64,000 nucleotides of DNA from Pseudobacter ginsenosidimutans (GTDB taxonomy: Bacteria > Bacteroidota > Bacteroidia > Chitinophagales > Chitinophagaceae): positions 3,720,001 through 3,784,000 of the forward strand of contig NZ_CP042431.1 in assembly GCF_007970185.1 (NCBI RefSeq), in the 5' to 3' direction. Every line of letters begins with the position of its first letter. The stretch's first letter is position 1. The translations under genes were made by a program, and so were the position numbers. Under the pieces are notes generated by a model. That model was not told the DNA's origin. It saw only the letters and a program-made list of their open reading frames with translations, and searched no databases. Shown here in pieces: positions 57,201-64,000 of the stretch.

Positions 57201-58992
57201 GCGAGCCGTCGCCAAAATCCCAGCTGATGGGTTGGGAGTCCTGAACGGTGTCAGTAAATGTTACCGTATATTTATCGGCACAGGTTTTTCCCAGCATTAC
57301 TCCGGCTCCACCGCCACCGCCTCCTCCGCCGCCGGACCCATCATCATCGCAGATATCCGCAACAGTTACGGGTTTGGTGTCGGAACTTACGGTGCATCCC
57401 TGTTGTGTAACAATGGTCAGTTTGATATTGAAGGTGCCGGCAGTAGTATAAGTATGCGTGGCATTGTCCACTGAGGTGGTTATGATAGTGCCATCTCCAA
57501 AATCCCAGATATAATCCGTTACCGGGTCAACTATATCAGAAAGTCGGGCCGTAGCTTTCACGGGTAAGGGCTTACAACCTTCCGGTGGCGTATAAGTGAA
57601 ATCGACGCGCGGCTTCACTATTCTAACGGCATTGGACAACTGCTTTGTGGCGGCGCAACCGGTGGCGGGGTCGGTAACGGTAAGGGATACAGTATAAGCG
57701 CCGAAACTTGTATAGGTATGCGACGGGCTGGAATTGACGTCATGGGGACTGCCATCGCCAAAGTTCCAGTCGTAGGTTAGTCCTGATGCAGGACTGCTCT
57801 GGTCTGTGAACTGAACGGTGAAGGGGGTAGAACATCCCAGTGGCTTGTCGGAGCTGAAGCCGGCAACAGGACCGGGTGTTACGGATATTGTGTGCCAGGC
57901 AGTATCATTGCATTGCGGATAATTGAATGCCACCATTGCAATATTGTAAGTGCCCGGTGTAGTGAATGTATGCGAAGTATTCTGGCCATATTGCACGGCT
58001 CCATTGTCAGGGAAGAGCCATTTTACAGAATATAGAAAATCAGCTGGTGTTACTGAGCCTGAAAAATTAACGGATGTATTGGCGCAAACAGAGGAAGGGG
58101 CTGTAATAGCGGGCTGTGGTTTGCCTACAAATACCCTGCTATTGGAAGGGGTGGTATATGTGCTCACACAATTGGAACCGTTACGCGCCGTGAGTGTTAC
58201 GGTGAAAGCGCCGGTACTGGTGTAAGTGTGTGTGGGATTGGCATCGGTTGATTTGGGGCTGCCATCGCCAAAATCCCATTCATAGGTGATGACGCCACCG
58301 CCGGTAGTGGTATTTACAAAGTTGACGGTGAATGGCGCTGCACAATCCGCATTATCGGGAATGGTGAAGGAGGCATTTACTTTTGGATACACTTTGATAT
58401 ACCGGAGTCTGATAGCCGCTTCGCTTTCACAGTTCCAGTTATTTTTTACAATAAGGGATACATTGTATTCTCCATTTACATTGTAGGTGAAAGAGGGATC
58501 GGTTTGTGTGCTTCCGCCTGCGCCAAAGTCCCATAGCCATTCGGTGATGGTTCCGGTTTGTGTAGTGGCAAGACTGGTGAAATTGACCCGGTGAGGAGAA
58601 CAACCCGTTTCCTCATCGGCAGCAAAATCCGCAACCGGCCTGGGATGTACAATAACAGAGTCCCGTTTTGTTCTGATATCTCCATTGGAAAAGGTAACGG
58701 TAAGCGTTACATAGAATTTACCATCTGTGAGATAGTTAGTGCCCACAGTAGCTGCGCCGGCATTGATGATTGTGCCATTGCCGAGATTCCAGTCGCGGCG
58801 CGTTACCGTTCCTCCCGAAGACTGATCAGTGAAATTGACGCCGCTTAAAGGGATGCAGCCTTCTTTCTTATTGATGGAAAAGTCAGCAGCGGTTTGGGCA
58901 TTTGTACTAATGGAAAGCCAGAGCATCAAAATGGTCAAACAACTGTGAATGCGTACACGCTTAAAAATATATGACTGCCAGACTGCTCTCAT
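54244..58992 (-). CDS. Giant PKD-repeat surface protein with gliding-type (T9SS type B) C-terminal domain
   Basis: A 1582-residue exported protein. The signal peptide lies at about 12-33. It consists mostly of about 14 PKD-like beta-sandwich repeats, marked by motifs such as YEWDFGDGSP, YDWNFGDGSP, YIWDFGDGT, YTWDFGDGTT and YAWDFGDGTP. A glycine-only linker (about residues 553-561) splits the repeats into two blocks. The last 95 residues are the gliding-motility-associated, type B sorting domain (YIPNAFTPNHDGKNDRFNI, YNRWGQLVF, GTYVYI). It probably forms a long adhesive stalk at the cell surface. It converges on and overlaps cassette 3 by 11 bp. Confidence 0.92.
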   Translation of the reverse strand: MRAVWQSYIFKRVRIHSCLTILMLWLSISTNAQTAADFSINKKEGCIPLSGVNFTDQSSGGTVTRRDWNLGNGTIINAGAATVGTNYLTDGKFYVTLTVTFSNGDIRTKRDSVIVHPRPVADFAADEETGCSPHRVNFTSLATTQTGTITEWLWDFGAGGSTQTDPSFTYNVNGEYNVSLIVKNNWNCESEAAIRLRYIKVYPKVNASFTIPDNADCAAPFTVNFVNTTTGGGVITYEWDFGDGSPKSTDANPTHTYTSTGAFTVTLTARNGSNCVSTYTTPSNSRVFVGKPQPAITAPSSVCANTSVNFSGSVTPADFLYSVKWLFPDNGAVQYGQNTSHTFTTPGTYNIAMVAFNYPQCNDTAWHTISVTPGPVAGFSSDKPLGCSTPFTVQFTDQSSPASGLTYDWNFGDGSPHDVNSSPSHTYTSFGAYTVSLTVTDPATGCAATKQLSNAVRIVKPRVDFTYTPPEGCKPLPVKATARLSDIVDPVTDYIWDFGDGTIITTSVDNATHTYTTAGTFNIKLTIVTQQGCTVSSDTKPVTVADICDDDGSGGGGGGGGGAGVMLGKTCADKYTVTFTDTVQDSQPISWDFGDGSPLYTTAPLNPVTHTFPTTAKKYLVTLTRRNTVTNIVSTAQFRAVIIDEKADFIPDIFNICINKTVNLATIGIDSSNINKYTWDFGDGTTPLMIDNKSYFRNYGKYLNGNTSHTYINNGVFHITLTIEDKLGCTHSFQYPVPVTVEGPVVGFEASPLTSCLKDFTVAFQDTSKPNGSTPIVEWTWNFGDGSPAFVTTRDTLLHHNYSNDTYYRFYNITLKIKDAAGCEAQVTRNNHVKSYRPKASFYSNDVLKCGNHTVTLYNNSSAYNATYIWYYGDGTSSTGYNGSRTYTADGEYDISLVVTDENGCRDSLAKEEYIKLVKPKADFIIGDDSKCAPIALQFFDNSDYANTYEWDFGDGGTGSTDKDPAAHIYAAPGFYQVKLKITGVSGCTDETTKTIRVKGPIGNLTVGAATGCIPFTLPMKVTGSNISSYAWDFGDGTPVQPSTESEVAHVYPLAGTYRPNVILTSPEGCPFTLKAPDPVIVDSAFAKYSIDRPIRCNLDRTVQFTNLSTSAFAPRTYKWLFGDNQESTDEAPVHTYNTPGKYDVTLIVFSRYGCSDTISSQPVVIYKQPEVRIFGDKEKCAKAQVDYRADVISEDAITDYTWKIDQSVVSRQDRFDHRFNTAGTYRLSLTVNTQYGCEETAEEPITIRPLPVPAASPKNTTICIGSPVSLQAHDGDRFSWWPNQWMSGANTDHPQVSPQQDMRYYVKVTNQYGCEELDSVDVHVDEKVNLQHSKDVIICKGERTRLSASGNTPDFVWTPALGLNNPNIASPVASPQQTTTYEVTGISHNTCPSETGRIKVTVGEIPTVDLGPDLTVEAGKSVTLQPVLSNDVVYYNWQPATGLSCINCATPRFIADKDITYRLTVRTQYQCEASDAINIKVACGKGAVYIPNAFTPNHDGKNDRFNIRGFGIQKVKSFRIYNRWGQLVFNRENFLPNDSNAGWDGRFNGQIAEGGTYVYITEVICNEGKPLVLKGTVILIR
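57308..57334. repeat. Glycine-codon microsatellite inside the PKD gene
   Basis: A run of CCN triplets on the plus strand (CCACCGCCACCGCCTCCTCC and following) encodes about nine consecutive glycines on the minus strand, flanked by DDDGS and AGVM. It is likely a flexible linker. A triplet repeat of this kind could vary in length between strains without breaking the frame. Confidence 0.6.
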
Positions 58993-59198
58993 CTCGGGTT
59001 CCGGATTATTTGAACGAAACTATTTGCCTGAAGCCATAAAACTTCCGGCAAAGCAGTAATGATACAATTTTTATTGAATTATCAATTTATTAAATAAGAT
59101 ATTTTCTCCCTGGGTGAGGAATTCACAATAGATGTATTGCTTTTCGCTGATTTGGGTAATATTGTATTTACAAAACAATCAAACACGAGGAAGCAAAA

Positions 59199-59804
59199 AT
59201 GACCTTCAATGTAAAGCATCAATTGCTCAATGAAAATGAACTGCTGCTCCGGATGGCTGAAGGAGATGAGCAGGCATTTGCGCAATTGTACTCATTTTAC
59301 CAGCCGCGCTTGCTCCGTTTTGTGCTTGCATTCGCCCTTAGCCGGCCCTTTGCTGAGGATCTTGTTCAGGATATTCTTTTCAAACTATGGACCCGCAGGG
59401 AAACCCTGGTAGGTATTCTCTCTCTGGAAAAATACCTGATGCGGATGGCCAGGAACCAACTGCTGGACAATTTAAAGAAACAGGCTACCGAACAGAAATA
59501 TCTCAGCAGGGTAACGGTAGAAGAAACTATTTCCTCTCACCCCAACAGCGATCTGCTGTTCAGGGAATATCATCAGATGGCCTGGAATGCCATCAATCAA
59601 TTACCGGCAAAACAGAAAGAAATCTTCCTCCTCCGGCACCTGCAGGATATGACACTGGATGAAATTGCCGGAACACTCCAAAGCTCGCGGGCTGCCGTTC
59701 AGAAAAATCTCACGAGGGCTGTTCGCTTCATCAAAGATCAGTTGCGGCATCAGGCCGGATGGACCTTCCCGCTGATCTGCCTGCTGATTGCCCTGCCTGA
59801 ATAA
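59199..59804 (+). CDS. ECF-type RNA polymerase sigma factor, cassette 4
   Basis: A 201-residue sigma factor with a ribosome-binding site (AGGAAG) before the ATG. Region 2 includes FAEDLVQDILFKLWTRRETL and YLMRMARNQLLDNL; region 4 includes MTLDEIAGTLQSSRAAVQKNL. A possible -7 element TAATATTG lies at 59157-59164. The gap of 206 bp back to the PKD gene start is a divergent promoter region. FecR follows after 77 bp. It presumably activates the SusC gene beyond. Confidence 0.93.
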   Translation: MTFNVKHQLLNENELLLRMAEGDEQAFAQLYSFYQPRLLRFVLAFALSRPFAEDLVQDILFKLWTRRETLVGILSLEKYLMRMARNQLLDNLKKQATEQKYLSRVTVEETISSHPNSDLLFREYHQMAWNAINQLPAKQKEIFLLRHLQDMTLDEIAGTLQSSRAAVQKNLTRAVRFIKDQLRHQAGWTFPLICLLIALPE

Positions 59805-59881
59805 AAGTATCCCCCTATAAATATTTTAGGACTGATGTCCTCAATGTTTTGAGAAAGTCGTCTTTATTAATACAACTCATT

Positions 59882-61099
59882 ATGACAAACCGGGCACTAC
59901 TGGAGAAAATGGCAAATAATTCCGCTTCCGAAGCGGATATCAATTTGTTTTGGGAACGGTTGAAACACTTGCCTCAGCAAGAGGTGGCCGATCTTATGGA
60001 CCAGTATGAATCCATGCTTGAACAGGAAGCGGATTTTGGCGCTGCAGACGAACAGATGTTCCGTGAAATGCAGCAGCGGATTGCAACATGGGAAACGCCC
60101 GCAAAGGTCCATTCATTCCGCGCAAATCTATGGAGGAATGCAGCCGTTGCCGCCTCGCTGTTGATCCTGCTCGCAATTGGAGGATACTTTTGGCTTCGTC
60201 ATAAAGACCCTCCGGCTATAGTAGGCACCAACCCAAAATTATCGCCGGAAATTGGGCCCGGACGCGATGGTGCTATCCTGACCCTTGCCGACGGAAGGAA
60301 GGTGTTGCTGGATAGCATGGGGGACGGGAATATTGCCATACAAAATGGCGCCCGTATTGAATTGCAGAATGGACGGCTTGCCTATCATCCGGACGGGAGA
60401 GGGGCAGAAAATATCGGGTACAACACTATGACCACACCAAAGGGACGGCAGTACAGCCTGCTCCTGCCTGATGGCTCCCGTGTATGGTTGAATGCTGCCA
60501 GCTCGCTGAGGTTTCCCACCACATTTTCCGGTAAACAGAGAAGGGTGGAGATCACCGGTGAAGCCTTTTTTGAAGTAGCGCCCAATGCCAGCCAGCCTTT
60601 CCAGGTGAATATAGCCAACCAGGCCGGGGTGGAAGTGCTCGGCACCAGCTTCAACGTGAATGCTTACACGAACGAGCCGGTGATCGATTTGACCTTATTG
60701 GAAGGAACAGTAAAGGTTTCGCCAGCCAGCAAGGATCAGATGATGGAACAACAGGACCGTACAGGCAAAGCTGTGGTTTTGAAACCAGGCCAGCAGGCCC
60801 GTTTATTTACCGGTCAGCAAACACCGGCAATGAAAGTTATAGATGATGCCGATATGGATAAAGTAATGGCCTGGAAGAACGGATTGTTCAACTTCAATGG
60901 CCTGAGTTTCGGGGAGATCATGAGACAGCTTGAAAGGTGGTATGATATAAAGGTTGTGTATGAAAACAACACAGTACCCAATAAGCGACTGGCAGGAGAA
61001 ATGACAAGAGGCGTTTCACTCAATGGTTTGTTGAAGCAATTAGGGGAGATGGGAGTGCGCTATCAACTCAACGACAGAACGCTGTTGATCCTGCAATAG
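59882..61099 (+). CDS. FecR-type anti-sigma factor, cassette 4
   Basis: About 405 residues from the ATG at 59882; the frame is open from a TTG at 59849, which is less likely. The membrane helix lies at about 87-104 (AAVAASLLILLAIGGYFWL). The periplasmic FecR domain includes GPGRDGAILTLADGRKVLLD, TPKGRQYSLLLPDGSRVWLN and GEAFFEV. The C-terminal DUF4974-like domain is MRQLERWYDIKVVYEN. It couples the SusC STN domain to the preceding sigma factor. Confidence 0.93.
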   Translation: MTNRALLEKMANNSASEADINLFWERLKHLPQQEVADLMDQYESMLEQEADFGAADEQMFREMQQRIATWETPAKVHSFRANLWRNAAVAASLLILLAIGGYFWLRHKDPPAIVGTNPKLSPEIGPGRDGAILTLADGRKVLLDSMGDGNIAIQNGARIELQNGRLAYHPDGRGAENIGYNTMTTPKGRQYSLLLPDGSRVWLNAASSLRFPTTFSGKQRRVEITGEAFFEVAPNASQPFQVNIANQAGVEVLGTSFNVNAYTNEPVIDLTLLEGTVKVSPASKDQMMEQQDRTGKAVVLKPGQQARLFTGQQTPAMKVIDDADMDKVMAWKNGLFNFNGLSFGEIMRQLERWYDIKVVYENNTVPNKRLAGEMTRGVSLNGLLKQLGEMGVRYQLNDRTLLILQ

Positions 61100-61149
61100 T
61101 ATGATGTAACAAACGCAAAATAGATCAGGATCGCCGCTACAAAAACAAA

Positions 61150-61174
61150 CCGGAAGTGGTCTGAACACTTCCGG
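61150..61174 (+). promoter_or_regulatory. FecR-SusC intergenic hairpin, cassette 4
   Basis: A perfect 9-bp stem (CCGGAAGTG with CACTTCCGG) and 7-nt loop, equivalent in place and in sequence to the hairpin at 41728-41754. It lies 50 bp before the SusC start. No T-tract follows. Confidence 0.5.
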
Positions 61175-61224
61175 GAGCGTTTGGGCGATCAAAAGGCTTA
61201 CGACCATTTTTATCTAACCAAACA

Positions 61225-64000
61225 ATGCAATTTATGCAAAAAACTGCTTCTGGCGGCCTGCCCTGCCAGGTTGTACCTGTTGTGCAACCTCCTGACCGTT
61301 TCCGGCTGCCGCCTCAAATGATGAGAGTTATGAGATTGCTCACTTTTTTTCTTTTCGCAGCCTGCCTCTCGGCATCCGCTTCAGGCAATGCTCAATCTGT
61401 GACTATTTCAGGGAAAGCACTGACCTACAAACAGGTATTTACTGCTATCAAAAAACAGACGGGTTACGTAACGATGTATGACCAGGACCTGTTCCAGGAC
61501 AATAAGACAATTTCTCTATTCGTGAAAGACCTGCCACTTCCCGAATTGCTGCAGTTGATCGTAAAAGATCAGCCCCTGAAATATGAGATCGAGGATAAGA
61601 CCATTTTTCTTTCCCGCAAACCTGTTTCTTTCCTGGCCCTGCTGCCGAATGCCGCTGCCCCTACACCCCTTACCATCAGGGTCATTGACAGTACCGGCTC
61701 CCCATTGGCAGGGGCCACGGTACTCCTTTCGAGGAAGAATAAACTGGCCGGGGATAAGCAGGCCACCAGGATCATGATTTCAGGCGTTACCGATGCTAAA
61801 GGCAATATAAGCCTTCAGGCGGAAGAAGGTGATATCCTTAGTACAAGCTTCATTGGTATGGAATCGCATACCATCACCATCACCCGGGCGATGCTGGACA
61901 ACGGAACTTTGACCATCAACTTAAAGCAGTCTGACTCCAGGCTTAGCGATGTGGAAGTAACCGTAAGCACGGGATACCAGAAAATAAAGCCAGAACATAG
62001 CACCGGAAGTATCAGTACTCTCCGGCTCAAGGACTACGACAGTCGTATCAACACCACCGATTTTTTGACGGGACTTCAAAATAAGATTCCCGGCCTGCTG
62101 ATCGATAACAATATACAGTTTGAAGGAAATACCCTGTTCCAGATCCGTGGCATTTCCACTATTAACGGCAACAGGCAACCGCTGATTGTGGTCGATGGCT
62201 TCCCAACAGAACTTACGCTGAATATGATCGATCCTTACGAAGTTGAATCTGTTACCGTTTTGAAAGATGCCGCCGCCGCCACCATTTATGGAGCCCGGTC
62301 CTCCAATGGCGTGATCATCATCGAAAGGAAAAAAGCCAAAGCCGGTAAAATGAATGTCAACTTCCGCTCCACCACAGGCTTTACTCCACGCGAGAACTAT
62401 GAGCGCTACCGCTGGGATAAAGACGCATCCAACACCATCATCAGTGCTGATAAGATTGTCTACGAGAATATCAGTCCCCTGGGTTGGATGTTGATAACAG
62501 AGCCTGCTTACAGTGACCAATATCCGTATGGGGTTCCTGCTCAGATCATGGCGCATTGGAGGTCATCCACAGATCCCATCACAATTGAAGAGAGAGACCG
62601 GCAACTGGCCGAACTCGGGTCTTACAACAATACCAAAGATTATAAACGTCTTTTTCTGAGAACTGCCACCACCCAAACTTACAACCTCAGCATTTCCGGT
62701 GGCAGCAGGGATGCTCTTTATTATCTCACGGCCAATTATCTTGGTAACCGCGCTACACAGATCAACAACAACAACAATCAATTCCGGCTTTCCGGTCGTA
62801 CGATGCTGAATATCACCAAACGTTTATCGCTGGATATGACTACGGATTTTCAACAGGCAAGGGTCAATGCAGCGCCGGTACCGGATATTCACAGTATTTA
62901 TCCATATGAGCATTTGCAGGATGAAAATGGTAACCCGATGCCTGTGTTCAACGGATCGTATTCCAATTCCTTTTATAATAATTTCCTGTTGTCTAAAAAT
63001 TTAAAAGACAACAGGTATTATCCACTGGTGGATGTTGATGAAGTAAGCAACAAATCTGTGACCCTCATCAACCGGATTACCGGTAACTTCCGTTACAATA
63101 TCGGTTATGGGCTCAATTTCAATCTCGGCGGCGTATTTGAAGTATCACGCATGGACGGCGATCAACTGTACGGGAAAAAATCTTCAAAAGCGCAACAATA
63201 TATTAACCGCTATACTTCATTTGATGCCGTCAATAACCGTTATACTTCAAGAGTGCCTGATGGCGGCATCCTGCAAAAGCAAGACCAAAGCAAACAGAGT
63301 TATACAGTTCGGGCACAGTTGAACTTTGATAAACAAATAGCCGGTGACCATGATCTCAATGCTATACTGGGTGCTGAAATAAGGGATCTTCTGGAGCGCT
63401 CCAACGGTGAGGCATATTTCGGATATGATGATCAGACGCTGCTGCACCAGCCGCTGGACTTTCGATCATTGCAGGATTATTTTCCAACCATGGCCAGGTC
63501 GAATCCCGCGTTATTGTATGATGATTTTTTCAAAGTCGGATACAGGAATGACCGCTATATATCTATTTACTCCAATCTTGTGTATACTTACCTGGGTAAA
63601 TATTCTTTATCCGGAAGTTTACGGATAGATCAATCCAATTTGTTTGGCACAGATCCCAAATACCGCTATAAGCCCTTATGGTCATTGGGAGCCGCCTGGA
63701 ATATCCACAAGGAAAATTTCATGCAGAATATGGAATGGTTGAAGTCTTTAAAGCTCCGTGCAGCTTATGGATTTAACGGGAATGTGGCCAGGAACTCGTT
63801 GCCCGAGGTTATTGCAAAGGCGGGTTTGACCAACAGTATCAACGCATCCTATGCATTGCCGATGCTGAGCCTGCTCTCATTGGCCAATAGCGGGCTGCGT
63901 TGGGAGCAAACCCAGAATTTCAATGCGGGCATCGACTATGAATTATTCAAGGGCATTACCGGTAGTGTGGATTATTATGTCAAAAAAAGCACGGATATTC
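61225..64000 (+). CDS. SusC/RagA-family TonB-dependent receptor with STN domain, cassette 4 (3' truncated by window)
   Basis: An uninterrupted frame from the ATG at 61225 to the window end, 925 codons so far. A second ATG at 61234 begins MQKTASG, exactly like the SusC of cassette 3. Signal peptide at about 37-58 (MRLLTFFLFAACLSASASG). Domains in order: STN (about 60-130, ISGKALTYKQVFTAIKKQTG), a longer CarboxypepD_reg-like domain (about 145-235), plug with VTVLKDAAAATIYGARSSNG, and part of the barrel. It belongs to the cassette 3 type rather than the cassette 1/2 type. The SusD partner should lie just beyond the window. Confidence 0.93.
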   Translation, partial: MQFMQKTASGGLPCQVVPVVQPPDRFRLPPQMMRVMRLLTFFLFAACLSASASGNAQSVTISGKALTYKQVFTAIKKQTGYVTMYDQDLFQDNKTISLFVKDLPLPELLQLIVKDQPLKYEIEDKTIFLSRKPVSFLALLPNAAAPTPLTIRVIDSTGSPLAGATVLLSRKNKLAGDKQATRIMISGVTDAKGNISLQAEEGDILSTSFIGMESHTITITRAMLDNGTLTINLKQSDSRLSDVEVTVSTGYQKIKPEHSTGSISTLRLKDYDSRINTTDFLTGLQNKIPGLLIDNNIQFEGNTLFQIRGISTINGNRQPLIVVDGFPTELTLNMIDPYEVESVTVLKDAAAATIYGARSSNGVIIIERKKAKAGKMNVNFRSTTGFTPRENYERYRWDKDASNTIISADKIVYENISPLGWMLITEPAYSDQYPYGVPAQIMAHWRSSTDPITIEERDRQLAELGSYNNTKDYKRLFLRTATTQTYNLSISGGSRDALYYLTANYLGNRATQINNNNNQFRLSGRTMLNITKRLSLDMTTDFQQARVNAAPVPDIHSIYPYEHLQDENGNPMPVFNGSYSNSFYNNFLLSKNLKDNRYYPLVDVDEVSNKSVTLINRITGNFRYNIGYGLNFNLGGVFEVSRMDGDQLYGKKSSKAQQYINRYTSFDAVNNRYTSRVPDGGILQKQDQSKQSYTVRAQLNFDKQIAGDHDLNAILGAEIRDLLERSNGEAYFGYDDQTLLHQPLDFRSLQDYFPTMARSNPALLYDDFFKVGYRNDRYISIYSNLVYTYLGKYSLSGSLRIDQSNLFGTDPKYRYKPLWSLGAAWNIHKENFMQNMEWLKSLKLRAAYGFNGNVARNSLPEVIAKAGLTNSINASYALPMLSLLSLANSGLRWEQTQNFNAGIDYELFKGITGSVDYYVKKSTDI

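Larger units (their letters stand above)
59199..64000 (+). other. Cassette 4 (partial): sigma-FecR-SusC, cut by the window edge
   Basis: Start of a fourth unit with the same order as the first three. Only the sigma factor, FecR and most of SusC are visible. The SusC type matches cassette 3. Confidence 0.7.

Overview
The window looks like a chromosomal segment of a Bacteroidota bacterium, most likely of the Chitinophagaceae (Chitinophaga/Niastella-like). The reasons are: ECF sigma/FecR pairs with the C-terminal domain usual in this phylum, SusC/SusD outer-membrane pairs with STN signalling domains, type IX secretion (T9SS) C-terminal signals, gliding-type ABC components (GldA/GldF/GldG-like), and TAnnTTTG-like -7 promoter elements. 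I saw no RNA genes, CRISPR arrays or transposases. The placement is inference from gene content; no database was searched.

The layout is dominated by one long gene cassette that occurs three times in the same order, with the start of a fourth copy at the right edge. The order is: ECF sigma factor, FecR anti-sigma, SusC-type TonB-dependent receptor with STN domain, SusD-type surface lipoprotein, a small lipoprotein, an ABC ATPase (GldA-like), one or two ABC-2 permeases fused to a GldG-like periplasmic domain, then two different short MutS-family ATPases (here MutS-a and MutS-b). Cassette 1 is 103-13772, cassette 2 is 17241-33513, cassette 3 is about 39805-54254, and cassette 4 starts at 59199 and runs off the end inside its SusC gene. 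Cassette 2 carries two permease genes in tandem and two apparent one-base frameshifts (in SusC and in the small lipoprotein). Cassette 3 has an unrelated small lipoprotein.

Between the cassettes lie ordinary genes. 13791-15965 (minus) is a beta-helix T9SS protein and 16110-17081 (minus) a Crp-AraC fusion regulator. 33546-35674 holds a thioredoxin-fold protein and a DUF481-like barrel. 35698-38104 (minus) holds a DUF1801 protein, a DUF763 protein and an alpha/beta hydrolase. 38399-39691 is a T9SS type A protein. 54244-58992 (minus) is a 1582-residue PKD-repeat protein with a gliding-type (type B) C-terminal domain that overlaps the end of cassette 3.

How the genes probably work together (inference): the SusC STN domain, FecR and sigma factor form a trans-envelope signalling chain that senses a SusCD substrate and turns on the cassette. 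The GldA/GldFG-like ABC machine acts in the inner membrane. The paired MutS-like proteins keep the ATPase and core domains of MutS but lack its mismatch-recognition domains. Their invariable position behind the ABC genes suggests one functional unit whose purpose I cannot name. This SusCD-ABC-twin-MutS unit is the best candidate in the window for an undescribed system. No gene-free stretch exceeds 300 bases.
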